A stretch of DNA of 64,000 bases from Limosilactobacillus sp. WILCCON 0051 (GTDB taxonomy: Bacteria > Bacillota > Bacilli > Lactobacillales > Lactobacillaceae): positions 1,426,001 to 1,490,000 of the forward strand of contig NZ_CP154878.1 of assembly GCF_039955095.1 (NCBI RefSeq), in the 5' to 3' direction. Within the stretch, counting starts at the first letter, position 1, and the number at the start of each line of letters is the position of its first letter. The notes under the pieces are model-generated. The model worked only from the letters and a program-made list of their open reading frames with translations, did no database searches and was not told the origin of the DNA. The translations under genes and the position numbers were made by a program. This document shows, piece by piece, positions 1 to 9,105 of this stretch.

Positions 1-252
1 TTCCACGACCTGAAACTCCCGATCGCGGGCAAAACCGTGCTGCGTCTGATGATAGACCTTGCCTTGATATTCGTATTGATCATCCTTGAGTCGGCCGACA
101 AACGGAAACAGGACGGGTGCCTGCCGTTTCCAAGACTTTGGGTCACCCTGCCACAAATATTCTATTCCCTCTGCATTCCGCTTAATGCTGTGCATCTGGG
201 CGCCTAGTGGATCAATCTGTACCGTCAGCTGCTCGTTTTCAATCTGAATCAT
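1..252 (-). CDS. LacX-like aldose 1-epimerase family protein, N-terminal part
   Basis: The first 84 residues of a gene that runs off the left edge. The translated start (MIQIENEQLTVQIDPLGAQM) and the stretches EYLWQGDP, APVLFPFVGRLKDD and QHGFARDREF are typical of the LacX branch of the galactose-mutarotase fold, enzymes that interconvert alpha and beta anomers of aldose sugars or sugar phosphates. The start codon is ATG at 250-252, preceded by an AAAGGATG ribosome binding site. It lies downstream of the topA terminator on the same strand, so it probably has its own transcript. The catalytic half is outside the window and the exact substrate cannot be told. Confidence 0.8.
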   Translation of the reverse strand, partial: MIQIENEQLTVQIDPLGAQMHSIKRNAEGIEYLWQGDPKSWKRQAPVLFPFVGRLKDDQYEYQGKVYHQTQHGFARDREFQVVE

Positions 253-297
253 CTCTCGTCATCCTTTCAAACTCTCAATGGACAATGGTATATGCCA

Positions 298-338
298 AAA
301 GCCCTCTAATCTGCACAATAACAGATTGAGAGGGCTTT
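298..338 (-). terminator. Rho-independent terminator after topA
   Basis: A 15-16 bp stem (AAGCCCTCTAATCTG with its complement, one mismatch) and an 8-base loop, followed by TTTT when read on the minus strand. It starts 15 bases past the topA stop. Confidence 0.75.
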
Positions 339-352
339 CGCAAGTCTATCTT

Positions 353-2524
353 TTAATTTTGGACTGATTCTTCGTAGTCGCCATTAGGACAAACGATCTG
401 CTTGCCCTTCTTAACCTTCTTTTCAATCAAGAAATGACCGTCTTTAGGACAATTGCGGCCAATTGGCTTGTCCCATGAAACAAAATCACATTCAGGGTAG
501 CGCGAGCAGCCATAAAAGACGCGATTCTTCTTGGACTTGCGCTCAACCACGCTCCCTTGCCCACACTTAGGACAGGTTACGCCGATATCCTTAACGATTG
601 CCTTGGTGTTGCGGCAGTTCGGGAAGCGCGAGCAGGCATGAAACTTGCCATAGCGGCCCATCTTAACGACCATTGGCGCCCCACAGATCTCACAATTGCT
701 GCCGGCAAGTTCATCATGCATCTCGATTTTGGCAACCTGTTCCTCAGCAGCCTGGACTTCTTTAGAAAATGGCTGGTAGAACTTGTCAACGACCTTAACC
801 CAGTTTTCCTTGCCTTCTTCGATCCGGTCCAAGTCGTCTTCAACTTCGGCCGTAAACTTGACATTGACGATTTCTGGGAACTGCTTGACGATGATCTGGT
901 TGACGATCTCACCCAGCTCGGTTGGCTCAAAGTGGCGCGATACCAAACGAACATAGTAGCGGCGCTGAATCGTGTCCAGCGTTGGCGCATAGGTGGAAGG
1001 CCGGCCGACCCCGTTTTCTTCCAGCGTCTTGATCAAGGCAGCTTCTGTATAGCGAGCAGGCGGCTGCGTGAAGTGCTGTGCCGGGTCGTCACTGATCATT
1101 TGGACCTGGTCGCCTTGATTTAGATCCGGCAAAACATTGTCTTTTTCCTGACCACGCTTGTAAACCTTGGTAAAGCCATCAAATTTGACCTTGGACCCGT
1201 TGGCATGAAAGTCGACCCCGTTTTGGCTCAAGGAAACGGCCATCGTATCAACAATCTGCGGCGTCATCTGACTGGCCACGAATCGGCTCCAGATCAGGCT
1301 GTAGAGCTTATATTGATCAGCCGTCAGATACTGTTTCATCTCTGCGGGCGTACGGTTGACCGATGTTGGCCGGATCGCTTCGTGCGCGTCTTGGGCCCCT
1401 TCCGGCAGCTTGCCCTTGACTGGCTTGATTGCGGCATACTGCTCACCATAGTTTTCATGAATAAACTGAGAAGCTTCCTGTTTGGCAATTGAGGCAATCC
1501 GCGTAGAGTCGGTACGCATATAGGTGATCAGACCGACCGCGCTGCCATGCCCAAGCGTAATCCCTTCATACAGCTGTTGGGCGGCCATCATCGTCTTGCG
1601 CGTTCGGAAGTTCAGACGACGGTTGGCATCCTGCTGCATCGTGGAGGTAGTGTATGGCGGCTGCGGCATCCGCTTACGTTCTTTACGCGTAACGTCATCA
1701 ATCGTAAACGGCGCCTTGCGATCAATCTTGGCCAGCACTTTTTGAACGGCTTCGTTATTAGGCAGCGCGGCTTTTTTACCATTTTCGCCATAAAAAGATG
1801 CCGCAAACTCGTCGCGTCCTTTTTTAAACTGACCATCAATCGTCCAGTATTCTTCAGGCTTAAAGTCGCGAATCGCCTGTTCTCTTTGGATGATCAGGTT
1901 TAGTGCGACTGACTGCACACGTCCGGCAGACAGTCCCTTTTTGACCTTTTTCCAAAGAATCGGGCTGATCGAATAACCAACCAGCCGATCCAAAACCCGC
2001 CGTGCCTGCTGTGCGTCAACCAGGTCCATGTTGATCTCACGTGGTTCCTTAAAGGCTTCCTTAACGGCGTCTTTGGTAATTTCATTGAAGGTAACCCGGT
2101 TCTTGTCTTTAGTATCCAGTTTTAAAAGATTGGCAACGTGCCAGGCAATTGCTTCCCCTTCCCGGTCCGGGTCAGATGCCAGATAGACTGCTTTAGCCTG
2201 CTTGGCATCCTTGCGCAGTTCTTTGATTACGTCACCCTTGCCGCGAATGGAGATGTAGTCGGGCTGATAGTCGTTTTCAATATCAACCCCCATCCGGCTC
2301 TTTGGCAGATCACGGACATGACCTAGGCTGGCAACGACTTTATAGGTCCGTCCCAGATACTTGCCAATCGTCTTAGCTTTGGAAGGCGATTCGACGATGA
2401 CCAGCTTTTTCTTGGTCTTAGGGCGCTTGGCAGTCGTCTTCTTAGTTGTTTTAGCGGCCGGTTTTGCAGTTTTTGTCTTGGCCGAAGTTGTTTTAGCAGT
2501 TGATTTTACAGTTTTAGTTGCCAT
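353..2524 (-). CDS. topA: DNA topoisomerase I
   Basis: Type IA topoisomerase that relaxes negative supercoils. A TOPRIM domain starts near residue 40 ([14 protein letters not shown]) and carries the [12 protein letters not shown] metal site near residue 120. The catalytic tyrosine is in [10 protein letters not shown] near residue 335. The C-terminus has two complete four-cysteine zinc ribbons (CEICG...CSRFPNC and CPKCG...CSRYPEC) and a third, degraded one. The first 40 residues are an unusual Lys/Ala/Thr-rich extension resembling a histone H1 tail. Two ATGs adjoin (2525-2527 and 2522-2524). AGGAG is 4 bases before the first and 7 before the second, so the second is preferred. The usual trmFO/xerC neighbours are not downstream. 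Confidence 0.97.
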   Translation of the reverse strand: MATKTVKSTAKTTSAKTKTAKPAAKTTKKTTAKRPKTKKKLVIVESPSKAKTIGKYLGRTYKVVASLGHVRDLPKSRMGVDIENDYQPDYISIRGKGDVIKELRKDAKQAKAVYLASDPDREGEAIAWHVANLLKLDTKDKNRVTFNEITKDAVKEAFKEPREINMDLVDAQQARRVLDRLVGYSISPILWKKVKKGLSAGRVQSVALNLIIQREQAIRDFKPEEYWTIDGQFKKGRDEFAASFYGENGKKAALPNNEAVQKVLAKIDRKAPFTIDDVTRKERKRMPQPPYTTSTMQQDANRRLNFRTRKTMMAAQQLYEGITLGHGSAVGLITYMRTDSTRIASIAKQEASQFIHENYGEQYAAIKPVKGKLPEGAQDAHEAIRPTSVNRTPAEMKQYLTADQYKLYSLIWSRFVASQMTPQIVDTMAVSLSQNGVDFHANGSKVKFDGFTKVYKRGQEKDNVLPDLNQGDQVQMISDDPAQHFTQPPARYTEAALIKTLEENGVGRPSTYAPTLDTIQRRYYVRLVSRHFEPTELGEIVNQIIVKQFPEIVNVKFTAEVEDDLDRIEEGKENWVKVVDKFYQPFSKEVQAAEEQVAKIEMHDELAGSNCEICGAPMVVKMGRYGKFHACSRFPNCRNTKAIVKDIGVTCPKCGQGSVVERKSKKNRVFYGCSRYPECDFVSWDKPIGRNCPKDGHFLIEKKVKKGKQIVCPNGDYEESVQN

Positions 2525-2567
2525 CATAAGGCTCCTATCATGATGAATTTGATCGGTTTTATCTTCT

Positions 2568-2597
2568 ATACTATTATATGGTCTCTTGTGCGGTCAA
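2568..2597 (-). promoter_or_regulatory. Putative sigma-A promoter of topA
   Basis: TTGACC (2592-2597) and TAGTAT (2568-2573) are separated by 18 bases on the minus strand, ending about 45 bases before the topA start. The AT-rich gap that continues to dprA shows no other gene. Confidence 0.5.
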
Positions 2598-2822
2598 ACC
2601 CGTCTGACTGATTTCAATCAGCAATGAACCGATCAGATAGACCTAGATTAATTCAAAAAAGAAAATGGTCTAACTAGCGTATCAATATAATCGAGTTTAT
2701 TAAAAAAATCAAGGCAACGATAAAATCATTTTAGCGAAAAAGTCTAATTCAAAAATTAATGAATGGAATTTTAGTGTCAAACTGAATTTTTAGCATATAG
2801 CAATGGTAAGGGGGGAAAAGCA

Positions 2823-3698
2823 ATGCATCTGCGTGAATTTATCTTAAGGCTGAGTCTATGCAGCTGTTTGAGTCGACGGATGAAATATCGACTTTTAATG
2901 GCTGCCGTTCAGCAAAAACAGATTACCAACCTCGCTAGATTGACTGATCACTTGAACATCACTTTTGACAAACGGATGCAGTGGTTTGACGAATGGTCCA
3001 GCCAAAAACTGCGGCGTCAGACTGAGCAAAATCTGCCGATGCCTTTCATAACGCCGCTTGACGCGATCTATCCGCAGCGCCTGCGAGAAATTTATGATCC
3101 GCCATTGGTTTTGTATTATCAAGGCAACCTACAACTGCTGCAGTACCCTTGTCTAGCCGTGGTTGGATCAAGGAATATCACTAAATATGGTGAACGAGCG
3201 ATCAATCAATTACTGCCAGGAATCGTCAGCAGTCAAGTCGCAATCGTCAGCGGCCTGGCCAAAGGAGTTGACGGCTTGGCTCACCAGATTACGCTGCTGG
3301 ATGGTGGAGCCGCAATTGCCGTAATCGGGACTGGTCTAGATGGCAGCTATCCACGCTGCAATGCATTTTTACAGCGGCAAATCGCGCAGTCCGGTCTTTT
3401 GCTGACGGAGTATCCACTGGCAACTACGCCCTACCCGAGCAATTTTCCCGAACGCAATCGGATCATTGCCGGTTTATGTCATGCCTGTCTGGTGGTCGAA
3501 GGCAGTCGGCGCAGCGGCAGTCTGATTACGGCCAACCTGGCGCTGCAGGACAATCGAAATGTCGGTGCGGTACCTGGACCAATCGATTCACCAATGTCGC
3601 TGGGAGCCAATGAACTGATTGCTGCTGGGGCGCGGCCGATTCTAAGCAGTCAAGACATCTTAGAGGAGCTGCCTGACTGGCTGTTTTCTGCAAGATAG
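2823..3698 (+). CDS. dprA: DNA-processing protein DprA
   Basis: Binds incoming single-stranded DNA during natural transformation and loads RecA. The 291 residues match the family's usual length. The Rossmann-like core shows VVGSRNITKYGERA near residue 110 and VSGLAKGVDGLAHQ near 142, followed by IGTGLD.YP and FPERNRIIAGLC, the DprA signature. The ATG is preceded by an AAGGGGGG ribosome binding site. Odd: it is on the plus strand although its normal companions rnhB and topA on either side are on the minus strand, so it seems inverted in place and transcribed alone. I could not see a competence sigma-factor box in front of it. Confidence 0.95.
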   Translation: MHLREFILRLSLCSCLSRRMKYRLLMAAVQQKQITNLARLTDHLNITFDKRMQWFDEWSSQKLRRQTEQNLPMPFITPLDAIYPQRLREIYDPPLVLYYQGNLQLLQYPCLAVVGSRNITKYGERAINQLLPGIVSSQVAIVSGLAKGVDGLAHQITLLDGGAAIAVIGTGLDGSYPRCNAFLQRQIAQSGLLLTEYPLATTPYPSNFPERNRIIAGLCHACLVVEGSRRSGSLITANLALQDNRNVGAVPGPIDSPMSLGANELIAAGARPILSSQDILEELPDWLFSAR

Positions 3699-3737
3699 AC
3701 TGCCTCAATAATTTTAAAAGCGACACGAACAAGCCGA

Positions 3738-3794
3738 TTAAAAAAGCACGGTCTCAAGTTTCATCAAAACCAAGACAGTGCTGTTCTTTTTATT
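3738..3794. terminator. Bidirectional terminator between dprA and rnhB
   Basis: Imperfect inverted repeat (AGCACGGTCT / AGACAGTGCT arms) with a T-run on both strands, placed between the convergent ends of dprA and rnhB. Confidence 0.7.
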
Positions 3795-3807
3795 TAGTAT
3801 TTGGTTG

Positions 3808-4578
3808 CTAACGCAGATATTGCTGGACTGGTGAAAACGAGTGCCGATGAATCGGGCATGGTCCAAGTTCTGCCAAGCCCTGCAAATGCTGCTTGGTGCC
3901 ATAGCCCATATTCTCAGCAAAGCCATAGCCTGGATAGAGCCGATCGTAATCACGCATCAGATGGTCACGATATTCTTTGGCAACGATACTGGCTGCCGCG
4001 ACGCTGATGCTCTTTTGATCGCCTTTAATCAAGGTCGTCTGCGGAATATCAATTGCCAGGGGGACGGCATCGACAATCAGGTGGGACGGCCGATGCGCCA
4101 AAGAATCTACACTGCGGATCATTGCCTGCTGGGTCGCCGCGTAGATATTAAGCTGATCGATAACCGTGCACGGATTGACGGCAATGCTGACTTCCAGAGC
4201 TTCATTAACGATCTGCAGATACAGCTGCTCACGCTCATGCCTGGTCAGCTGCTTAGAGTCCGTAACCCCCACCAGGTCAAAATCAGGCTTGAGAATTACC
4301 GCGCACGTTACTACTGGACCAGCCAGCGGCCCCCGCCCAACCTCATCGATACCGGCAACGTACTGCTGACCATCTTGCCAGAGCTGATTTTCATATTTAA
4401 AACGCTCTTTGAAGGCCGCATAGCTTGCTGCCTGCCGTTCCAATCGACGCTTTAGCTGGGCCAGCGCGGTTTGGACGCCTTTGCGCTCATCTTGCTGCAG
4501 TGATTGAACAAACGGATCATCAAGCGTGGGCGTGTCTTTTAAGCGGTCCTTGATTTCTTTAATGCTTAGCTTATTCAT
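3808..4578 (-). CDS. rnhB: Ribonuclease HII
   Basis: Cleaves the RNA strand of RNA-DNA hybrids and removes misincorporated ribonucleotides. The sequence shows the acidic active-site segments: GIDEVGRGPLAGPVV, GVTDSKQL and HLIVDAV, plus KGDQKSISVAAASIVAK. With 256 residues it is the usual Firmicutes form with an N-terminal extension that helps substrate binding. An in-frame upstream extension exists, but the ATG at 4576-4578 follows GAGGG and gives the expected MNKLSIKEIK start. It overlaps the end of rbgA by 8 bases, so the two are translationally coupled; this is the last gene of a five-gene operon. Confidence 0.95.
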   Translation of the reverse strand: MNKLSIKEIKDRLKDTPTLDDPFVQSLQQDERKGVQTALAQLKRRLERQAASYAAFKERFKYENQLWQDGQQYVAGIDEVGRGPLAGPVVTCAVILKPDFDLVGVTDSKQLTRHEREQLYLQIVNEALEVSIAVNPCTVIDQLNIYAATQQAMIRSVDSLAHRPSHLIVDAVPLAIDIPQTTLIKGDQKSISVAAASIVAKEYRDHLMRDYDRLYPGYGFAENMGYGTKQHLQGLAELGPCPIHRHSFSPVQQYLR

Positions 4579-5443
4579 TGAGACCCTCAGCATTAATATC
4601 AGCCGGCTTTTCCAATGAGATCGTTCCCAGCTTGCCCTTGCGCAAATCAAAGATCAGCCGTTCACTGCCGCGGTCGTAGTCATCACGAAAGCCCATCTTT
4701 TTAGTAATCGTCAGCAGCAGATCCGGATCAGTCACGCTTTCGTCAACATCAGCGTCACTCAGATGGTAGCGCTGCTTTAATTCGGTCAGCCGATTGGCGC
4801 GCAGATACTGCAGTGCAAACAGGGCCACGTCATCCTTGGCAAACAGACTGTCCTTGATCGCGCCAGAAAGTGCCAGCATTAAGCCTTCTTTTTCGGTCGC
4901 AAACTTATGCCATAAAACGCCTGGCGTATCCAGCAGCTCCAATTCAGCCGATGAGCGCAGCCACTGCTGACCAGTCGTTACCCCTGGCCGATTACCGGTA
5001 GCCGCGACGTTCTTTTTGACCAGGTGATTCAAAAGCGTTGACTTGCCGACGTTAGGCACGCCGACACACATTGCGCGAATCGCCCGTTTCTTCATCCCCT
5101 TAGCCTGCTCATTGGCCAGCTTTTCGGCTAAGACCTGCTTGGCCGCGTTGGTAACGGTCTTGGCAACGCTGCGGGCGCGCGAGTCCAGTGCCAGTACCGG
5201 CTGTCCGTGATCCTTAAAGTACTGCAGCCATTCTTTGGTGACTTCTGGATCCGCTAAATCGGTTTTGGTTAAGATCAAAAGACGCGGCTTGTCGCCAGCT
5301 GCCAGATCAACTTCTGGATTTTGCGAGGAGTATGGCACCCGCGCGTCAACCAGCTCAAATACGATATCGACTAAAGGCATCTGCTCTCTGATCTGGCGCA
5401 ATGCTTTAGCCATGTGACCAGGGAACCATTGAATTGTTGCCAT
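4571..5443 (-). CDS. rbgA: Ribosome biogenesis GTPase A
   Basis: Circularly permuted GTPase (YlqF) that helps finish the 50S ribosomal subunit. The motif order is permuted as expected: G4 TKTD (59-62) comes before G1 GVPNVGKSTLLN (128-139) and G3 DTPG (172-175). The N-terminal WFPGHMAKAL and the C-terminal ANTAR-like helical region are also typical. Strong AGGAGGAA ribosome binding site before the ATG. It lies 18 bases after yozE and overlaps rnhB, an arrangement conserved in many Firmicutes. Confidence 0.96.
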   Translation of the reverse strand: MATIQWFPGHMAKALRQIREQMPLVDIVFELVDARVPYSSQNPEVDLAAGDKPRLLILTKTDLADPEVTKEWLQYFKDHGQPVLALDSRARSVAKTVTNAAKQVLAEKLANEQAKGMKKRAIRAMCVGVPNVGKSTLLNHLVKKNVAATGNRPGVTTGQQWLRSSAELELLDTPGVLWHKFATEKEGLMLALSGAIKDSLFAKDDVALFALQYLRANRLTELKQRYHLSDADVDESVTDPDLLLTITKKMGFRDDYDRGSERLIFDLRKGKLGTISLEKPADINAEGLNE

Positions 5444-5461
5444 TTTAGTTCCTCCTAAATT

Positions 5462-5686
5462 CTAATTCATTTTTTCTAGATACAGCTGCCAGGCATCATC
5501 AAAAATCGTCATTCCTGGCAGATATTCGGCATTTTCTTCCAAATAATGAGATATTTCATCAAAATCTTGGGATTGCTTAGGAAATGACGAGTCCAAAAAA
5601 GCATTGTTGGCAAACTGCTCAATCTCAGTTGGCTGATTGGGCTGCCTTAAGGTCATCAAAAAATGATAGAAGCTTTCACGAAACAT
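5462..5686 (-). CDS. yozE: YozE/UPF0346 family small protein
   Basis: A 74-residue acidic protein. [10 protein letters not shown] near the N-terminus, then [21 protein letters not shown] and HYLEEN are the hallmarks of the YozE family, a SAM-like helical fold. The role is not established; in this family nothing beyond possible nucleic-acid binding has been proposed. The ATG follows AAGGGGG. It sits in the middle of the ypmS-rbgA operon, 15 bases after ypmS and 18 before rbgA. Confidence 0.88.
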   Translation of the reverse strand: MFRESFYHFLMTLRQPNQPTEIEQFANNAFLDSSFPKQSQDFDEISHYLEENAEYLPGMTIFDDAWQLYLEKMN

Positions 5687-5701
5687 CTGCCAACCCCCTT
5701 G

Positions 5702-6310
5702 TTAGTTATCCTGCGGCACGGTAATCAAGAACTTAAACTGACCATCTGCCATGTTAATCTCATCAGCTTGGGCATGCACTGCCTTATTTTTGGTGTATTT
5801 ATTCAGATCCAGCAAAATCGTCTTTTTCTTTTGGTTAATGTAGACCCAGTTTGGCAGCTGATAGTTCTTTTTGATATAGCCCATGACGAACCCGATCGGC
5901 AGGTTAAGCCGGCCAACCGCCAGTCCTTTAGCTTTCAGCATAATATTGCCTTCACTGGTTTTAACCGGAATGCAGTTCATCGCGTATTGCACGTTGACCC
6001 CCAAAAATTTGGCGCGACCGATCACCGTTGCATACTGATTACCTACAATAAAACGATATTGCGGTTTTTTGGACTTTTTTTGAATTTTTTTAATGTAGCT
6101 GTTGGCTAAGGCATTGACCTGTTTTTGATTCAAAACCAGTTCCAATGACGTATCGCTGGCTTTGGGAGCCGCGGTTTCAGCTGGCGTCTTAACTGGTGCG
6201 CTGGCTAGATGAACTACCGTCAGCAGCGAGCCGATCAAGACGATTACCAAGACCCAAAAAGCTGCCTTCCAGCCATTATATTGTTTTTTTAGCTTATCTT
6301 CCATATTCAT
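5702..6310 (-). CDS. ypmS: YpmS family membrane-anchored protein (DUF2140)
   Basis: 202 residues with a short basic cytoplasmic start, one transmembrane helix at about residues 15-36 (AFWVLVIVLIGSLLTVVHLA), and an extracellular domain of beta-rich character. The paired arrangement with a GDSL hydrolase directly upstream (10-base gap) is the ypmR-ypmS pair known from bacilli. Function unknown; a role in cell-envelope lipid or polymer handling is only inferred from the partner. AGGATG precedes the ATG at 6308-6310. Confidence 0.8.
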   Translation of the reverse strand: MNMEDKLKKQYNGWKAAFWVLVIVLIGSLLTVVHLASAPVKTPAETAAPKASDTSLELVLNQKQVNALANSYIKKIQKKSKKPQYRFIVGNQYATVIGRAKFLGVNVQYAMNCIPVKTSEGNIMLKAKGLAVGRLNLPIGFVMGYIKKNYQLPNWVYINQKKKTILLDLNKYTKNKAVHAQADEINMADGQFKFLITVPQDN

Positions 6311-6320
6311 TCAAATCATC

Positions 6321-7250
6321 CTACTTTTGCTGATATTCCCAGTCATCGTGCTGCAGCATCACCTTGTACAAAGCATTGGTCATCTGATCATAGCCCTTGC
6401 TGTTAGGGTGAAAATTATCTTCAGTTGAGATGTAGTTGTTTAGGTTATGCGTATCATTGTTCATAATCGCAATGACCTGCTTTTGGGTAATCTGATCGCT
6501 GTTGGCTTTTTGAGCCTGCTGTGAGAGTTTTTGCCGCTGCTTGGCCGTTTTATACTGACCGTATGACATTAAATGATTGATATCAACGAAATAGGACGGG
6601 CCATACTGAGCCACGGTCTGTTTTGTGATTTGATTCCATTTGGCAACGGACTCGTTGATAATCGACACATCAGGGAAATAAGTATAAACCGGATCATAAA
6701 TACTGTACATAAAAATCGGCGCAGTGGCATTCTGCTTGCGAACCGCAGTCAGCAATTCATTTAGCTTTTGCTGATAGGTCGTGCCTGCCTGTTCGATATT
6801 GCTCTCAATCTTATCGGTAGAATTGCTCAGCAGGTTGCTCTCCAGTTTCTGCATCAAGTCATTGCCGCCAACCGTCATCACGATCACATCGGCTTTTTTT
6901 AGATTTGCCCGCATTTCTGGCTGTTCATTAAGCCGCTTGAGCATCTGATCGGACCGGTCGCCAGTTACCCCATAATTATACGTGGTCACGCGATTATGGT
7001 AGTGTTTTTGCAGTTTTTTCCTAATCCGTCCAACATAACCCTGCTCGTTTTTATCATCGCCTTGACCATGCGTCAGCGAATCACCAATCGCGACCAGCGT
7101 TATTTTTTTCTTTAAAACCCGATCTTTTTGTGAAGTCTGTTGAACCGTTGTCGATGCTGACTGCTGCTGGTGATACCAATAACCACTCCCGCCAGCTACC
7201 GCTAAAATGGCGCCGATCAACAACAGTAAGCCTTTTTTGCCGCGCAGCAT
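6321..7250 (-). CDS. Membrane-anchored SGNH/GDSL hydrolase (YpmR-like)
   Basis: An exported esterase- or lipase-type hydrolase of the SGNH fold. Block I GDSLTHG lies at 56-62 with the catalytic Ser, block III GGND at 128-131, and block V DNFHPNSKGY near 283 with the Asp-His pair. An N-terminal hydrophobic segment at about 8-26 without a lipobox cysteine suggests a membrane anchor. The reading frame extends upstream to a GTG, but that GTG overlaps the AGAGG ribosome binding site, so the ATG at 7248-7250 is the start. First gene of the operon leading to rbgA and rnhB. Substrate unknown. Confidence 0.88.
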   Translation of the reverse strand: MLRGKKGLLLLIGAILAVAGGSGYWYHQQQSASTTVQQTSQKDRVLKKKITLVAIGDSLTHGQGDDKNEQGYVGRIRKKLQKHYHNRVTTYNYGVTGDRSDQMLKRLNEQPEMRANLKKADVIVMTVGGNDLMQKLESNLLSNSTDKIESNIEQAGTTYQQKLNELLTAVRKQNATAPIFMYSIYDPVYTYFPDVSIINESVAKWNQITKQTVAQYGPSYFVDINHLMSYGQYKTAKQRQKLSQQAQKANSDQITQKQVIAIMNNDTHNLNNYISTEDNFHPNSKGYDQMTNALYKVMLQHDDWEYQQK

Positions 7251-7303
7251 AAAATTACCTCTCACTGAAAAATTCTTAAAGTCAATTAAGATACATAAGA
7301 AAC

Positions 7304-7333
7304 ATTATAGTGCATTTTATCATGCCACCGCAA
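7304..7333 (-). promoter_or_regulatory. Putative promoter of the GDSL hydrolase-rnhB operon
   Basis: A perfect TATAAT (7304-7309) with TTGCGG (7328-7333) 18 bases upstream, on the minus strand, about 55 bases before the first start codon. Confidence 0.45.
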
Positions 7334-7390
7334 ACTCGGAAGCGGATCCAATTGCCAATAATTTATGGATTGGATCGTTCACTAAGCAGA

Positions 7391-7428
7391 CAAAAAACGG
7401 TTGATGACTTAATCAAGCCTCAACCGCA
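7391..7428 (-). terminator. Terminator after the polytopic membrane protein gene
   Basis: Stem CGGTTGA / TCAACCG followed on the minus strand by TTTTTTG, 24 bases past the stop of the membrane protein gene. Confidence 0.7.
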
Positions 7429-7451
7429 TATTCAGCAACTGTTTAATTTGA

Positions 7452-8141
7452 TTACAGATTACGATGGAAGAAGAACTTCTCAATCCAGCGACTGTCCTTG
7501 CGTAGCTTAAAGTAGGCAATCACTGCAAAAATAAGAGCACCAAAGAAATCGGCAAACAGATCACCCATCGTATCCATTAGAGCCGCCCGTCCCAGTAGTA
7601 AATGACCGTTTTTCATGTACCGTTGCAGATTCATGCCAAACGAGTCACAGGTAAATTCGTAAAATTCCCATAAAACGCCACAAAAGACCGCAAACGCCGT
7701 GGCATACATACTGATAAAAAATGGCGGCACGTGCTTGATCCCCTCATCAGGAATCAGACCGCCAAATGCAGACAGCGCAAAACCAGCCAGCAAAGCGCCG
7801 CTGATCAGATGCAGGCCCTTGTCCCAGTAAGGAATGCTGTAGAAGTGATAGATCGTGCCCAGATAAATGGCTCCATAGATAAACATTAAAAACAGACCGT
7901 AAAGCAGCGGCGGCAGATAAACCTTTAGCTTGATCGCTAAAAACTTAGGCAGCATAACAATCAGCAGGCCCGCCACGATTTCCAGATCCAAAAACCAGGC
8001 GGCCCCTGCTGCTTTGGCGGTCGCAGCCGTCAAAGCCGTTTTGGTCGTTAAAATCAGTGAAACCAGCATCGAAATTACAATAAACCACAAAAAAACGTTA
8101 AGGGCTTTTTCACTGGTGCTTGAGCCGTTTTTCATCATCAT
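7452..8141 (-). CDS. Polytopic membrane protein, YjdF/DUF2238-like
   Basis: About 229 residues with six or so hydrophobic helices. Conserved-looking polar clusters sit at helix ends: YWDKGLHLISG, GVLWEFYEFTCD and DTMGDLFADFFGA. This pattern of D..LH..SG, WEF.E and DT..D resembles the DUF2238 (YjdF) family, whose function is unknown. Three consecutive ATGs (8139-8141, 8136-8138, 8133-8135) follow AAAGGA; the second has the best spacing, so the start is uncertain by one or two residues. It is divergent from the flavodoxin gene, and their control regions overlap. Confidence 0.65.
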   Translation of the reverse strand: MMMKNGSSTSEKALNVFLWFIVISMLVSLILTTKTALTAATAKAAGAAWFLDLEIVAGLLIVMLPKFLAIKLKVYLPPLLYGLFLMFIYGAIYLGTIYHFYSIPYWDKGLHLISGALLAGFALSAFGGLIPDEGIKHVPPFFISMYATAFAVFCGVLWEFYEFTCDSFGMNLQRYMKNGHLLLGRAALMDTMGDLFADFFGALIFAVIAYFKLRKDSRWIEKFFFHRNL

Positions 8142-8154
8142 CACATCCTTTAAT

Positions 8155-8184
8155 TTGAGCGCGCTGAGCAATCATTGCTATAAT
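8155..8184 (+). promoter_or_regulatory. Promoter of the flavodoxin gene, extended -10 type
   Basis: TTGAGC (8155-8160), 18-base spacer, TATAAT (8179-8184) with the TGC extension directly in front. The -35 box lies next to the ribosome binding site of the divergent membrane-protein gene. Confidence 0.6.
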
Positions 8185-8218
8185 CAAGGTCAAAAACTGA
8201 TTAAAGGAGCTGTAGATA

Positions 8219-8695
8219 ATGGCCCAGCAAGCACTCATTGTTTATTATTCACAATTTAATAATACCACTAAACTTGCCAAATTAATTCAAGATGCGACCA
8301 AGGCTCCGGCGTTGCGTCTGCGCGTGGCCGACAGCGTCTATCCAAACAACATGGAAGCTACTGGTCGCATCTATCAACAGCAGCTAAAACAACACCAGCT
8401 GCCTAAACTTATCAATTCCATGCCGCAGCTGAATCAATATGACGTTGTTTTGGTCGGCGGCCCCGTCTGGAATGGCAACGTGGCAGCACCAGTGATTGAG
8501 TTTTTGAAAACCATTCAAGGATACCAAGGCTTGATTGCGCCATTCTCAACTGCCTGGAGCGATTCTGACGATTATCAAGAAAATTTCATTAAACGGGCTG
8601 GCCGGCTGCAGGTCACTGATGGATTCCACGTCACGACTCACGGCTCTCATCAGTTCAAGGCAAACAATCTGGCCGCCTGGCTGCGCAAACTATAA
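8219..8695 (+). CDS. Flavodoxin family protein
   Basis: 158 residues with the flavodoxin fold: an N-terminal strand and FMN-phosphate loop (ALIVYYSQFNNTTKLAKLI, close to the S/T-x-T-G-x-T pattern), a central VVLVGGPVWNGNVAAPV segment that contacts the isoalloxazine ring, and PFSTAWSDSDDY later on. It is likely an FMN-binding electron carrier or small quinone/azo reductase; the partner is unknown. AAAGGAG lies 8 bases before the ATG. Monocistronic between a clear promoter and a terminator. Confidence 0.85.
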   Translation: MAQQALIVYYSQFNNTTKLAKLIQDATKAPALRLRVADSVYPNNMEATGRIYQQQLKQHQLPKLINSMPQLNQYDVVLVGGPVWNGNVAAPVIEFLKTIQGYQGLIAPFSTAWSDSDDYQENFIKRAGRLQVTDGFHVTTHGSHQFKANNLAAWLRKL

Positions 8696-8701
8696 TAAAG
8701 C

Positions 8702-8746
8702 AAAAATGCTGTCGCCGACTCATCAAAAGTCCACGACAGCATTTTT
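8702..8746. terminator. Bidirectional terminator between the flavodoxin gene and azlD
   Basis: Stem AAAAATGCTGTCG with its exact complement and a 19-base loop, with A- and T-runs at both edges, located between convergent genes. Confidence 0.8.
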
Positions 8747-8778
8747 CTAAGCTTAGCCTTTGCAGCCATTCTTGATTC

Positions 8779-9105
8779 TCAAAAAATAAAATTGATCAGC
8801 AGCATATAGCAAAGAGTCCCGACGATCAAGGTTAAAAACAGGCTGTGCTTCCATAAATGCACGATTATCGTCACTACGCCGGCAATGACTTCTGGCAGTC
8901 CATGCGTGCCGCCAAGCCAATTAACGTTGCGATAGCAGTATACGACCAGCATCCCCATAATCGCGGCCGGTAAAAACCTGCCCAGCCCGGTTACGAAATC
9001 AGGCGTGGCCGCTTCCGTTCTAAAAAGCAGAAATGGCGTTACCCGGGTGGCAAAGTTTGCCAGCGCGGCTAAGGCAATGCAGATAATCTGATCAGTCAGC
9101 GTCAT
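8779..9105 (-). CDS. azlD: Branched-chain amino acid exporter, small subunit AzlD
   Basis: A 108-residue protein with three to four hydrophobic helices and the family hallmark ATRVTPFLLF near residue 20, then FLPAAIMGMLVVYCY. AzlD works with the larger AzlC as a two-component exporter of branched-chain amino acids or related compounds. It starts inside the last 14 bases of azlC, with GAGGGGGG before the ATG, so the two are translationally coupled. Confidence 0.9.
   Translation of the reverse strand: MTLTDQIICIALAALANFATRVTPFLLFRTEAATPDFVTGLGRFLPAAIMGMLVVYCYRNVNWLGGTHGLPEVIAGVVTIIVHLWKHSLFLTLIVGTLCYMLLINFIF

Noticed and set aside
557..1123. Plus-strand frame of 188 codons inside topA
   Set aside because: Antisense to the conserved topoisomerase coding region; no ribosome binding site and no family resemblance.
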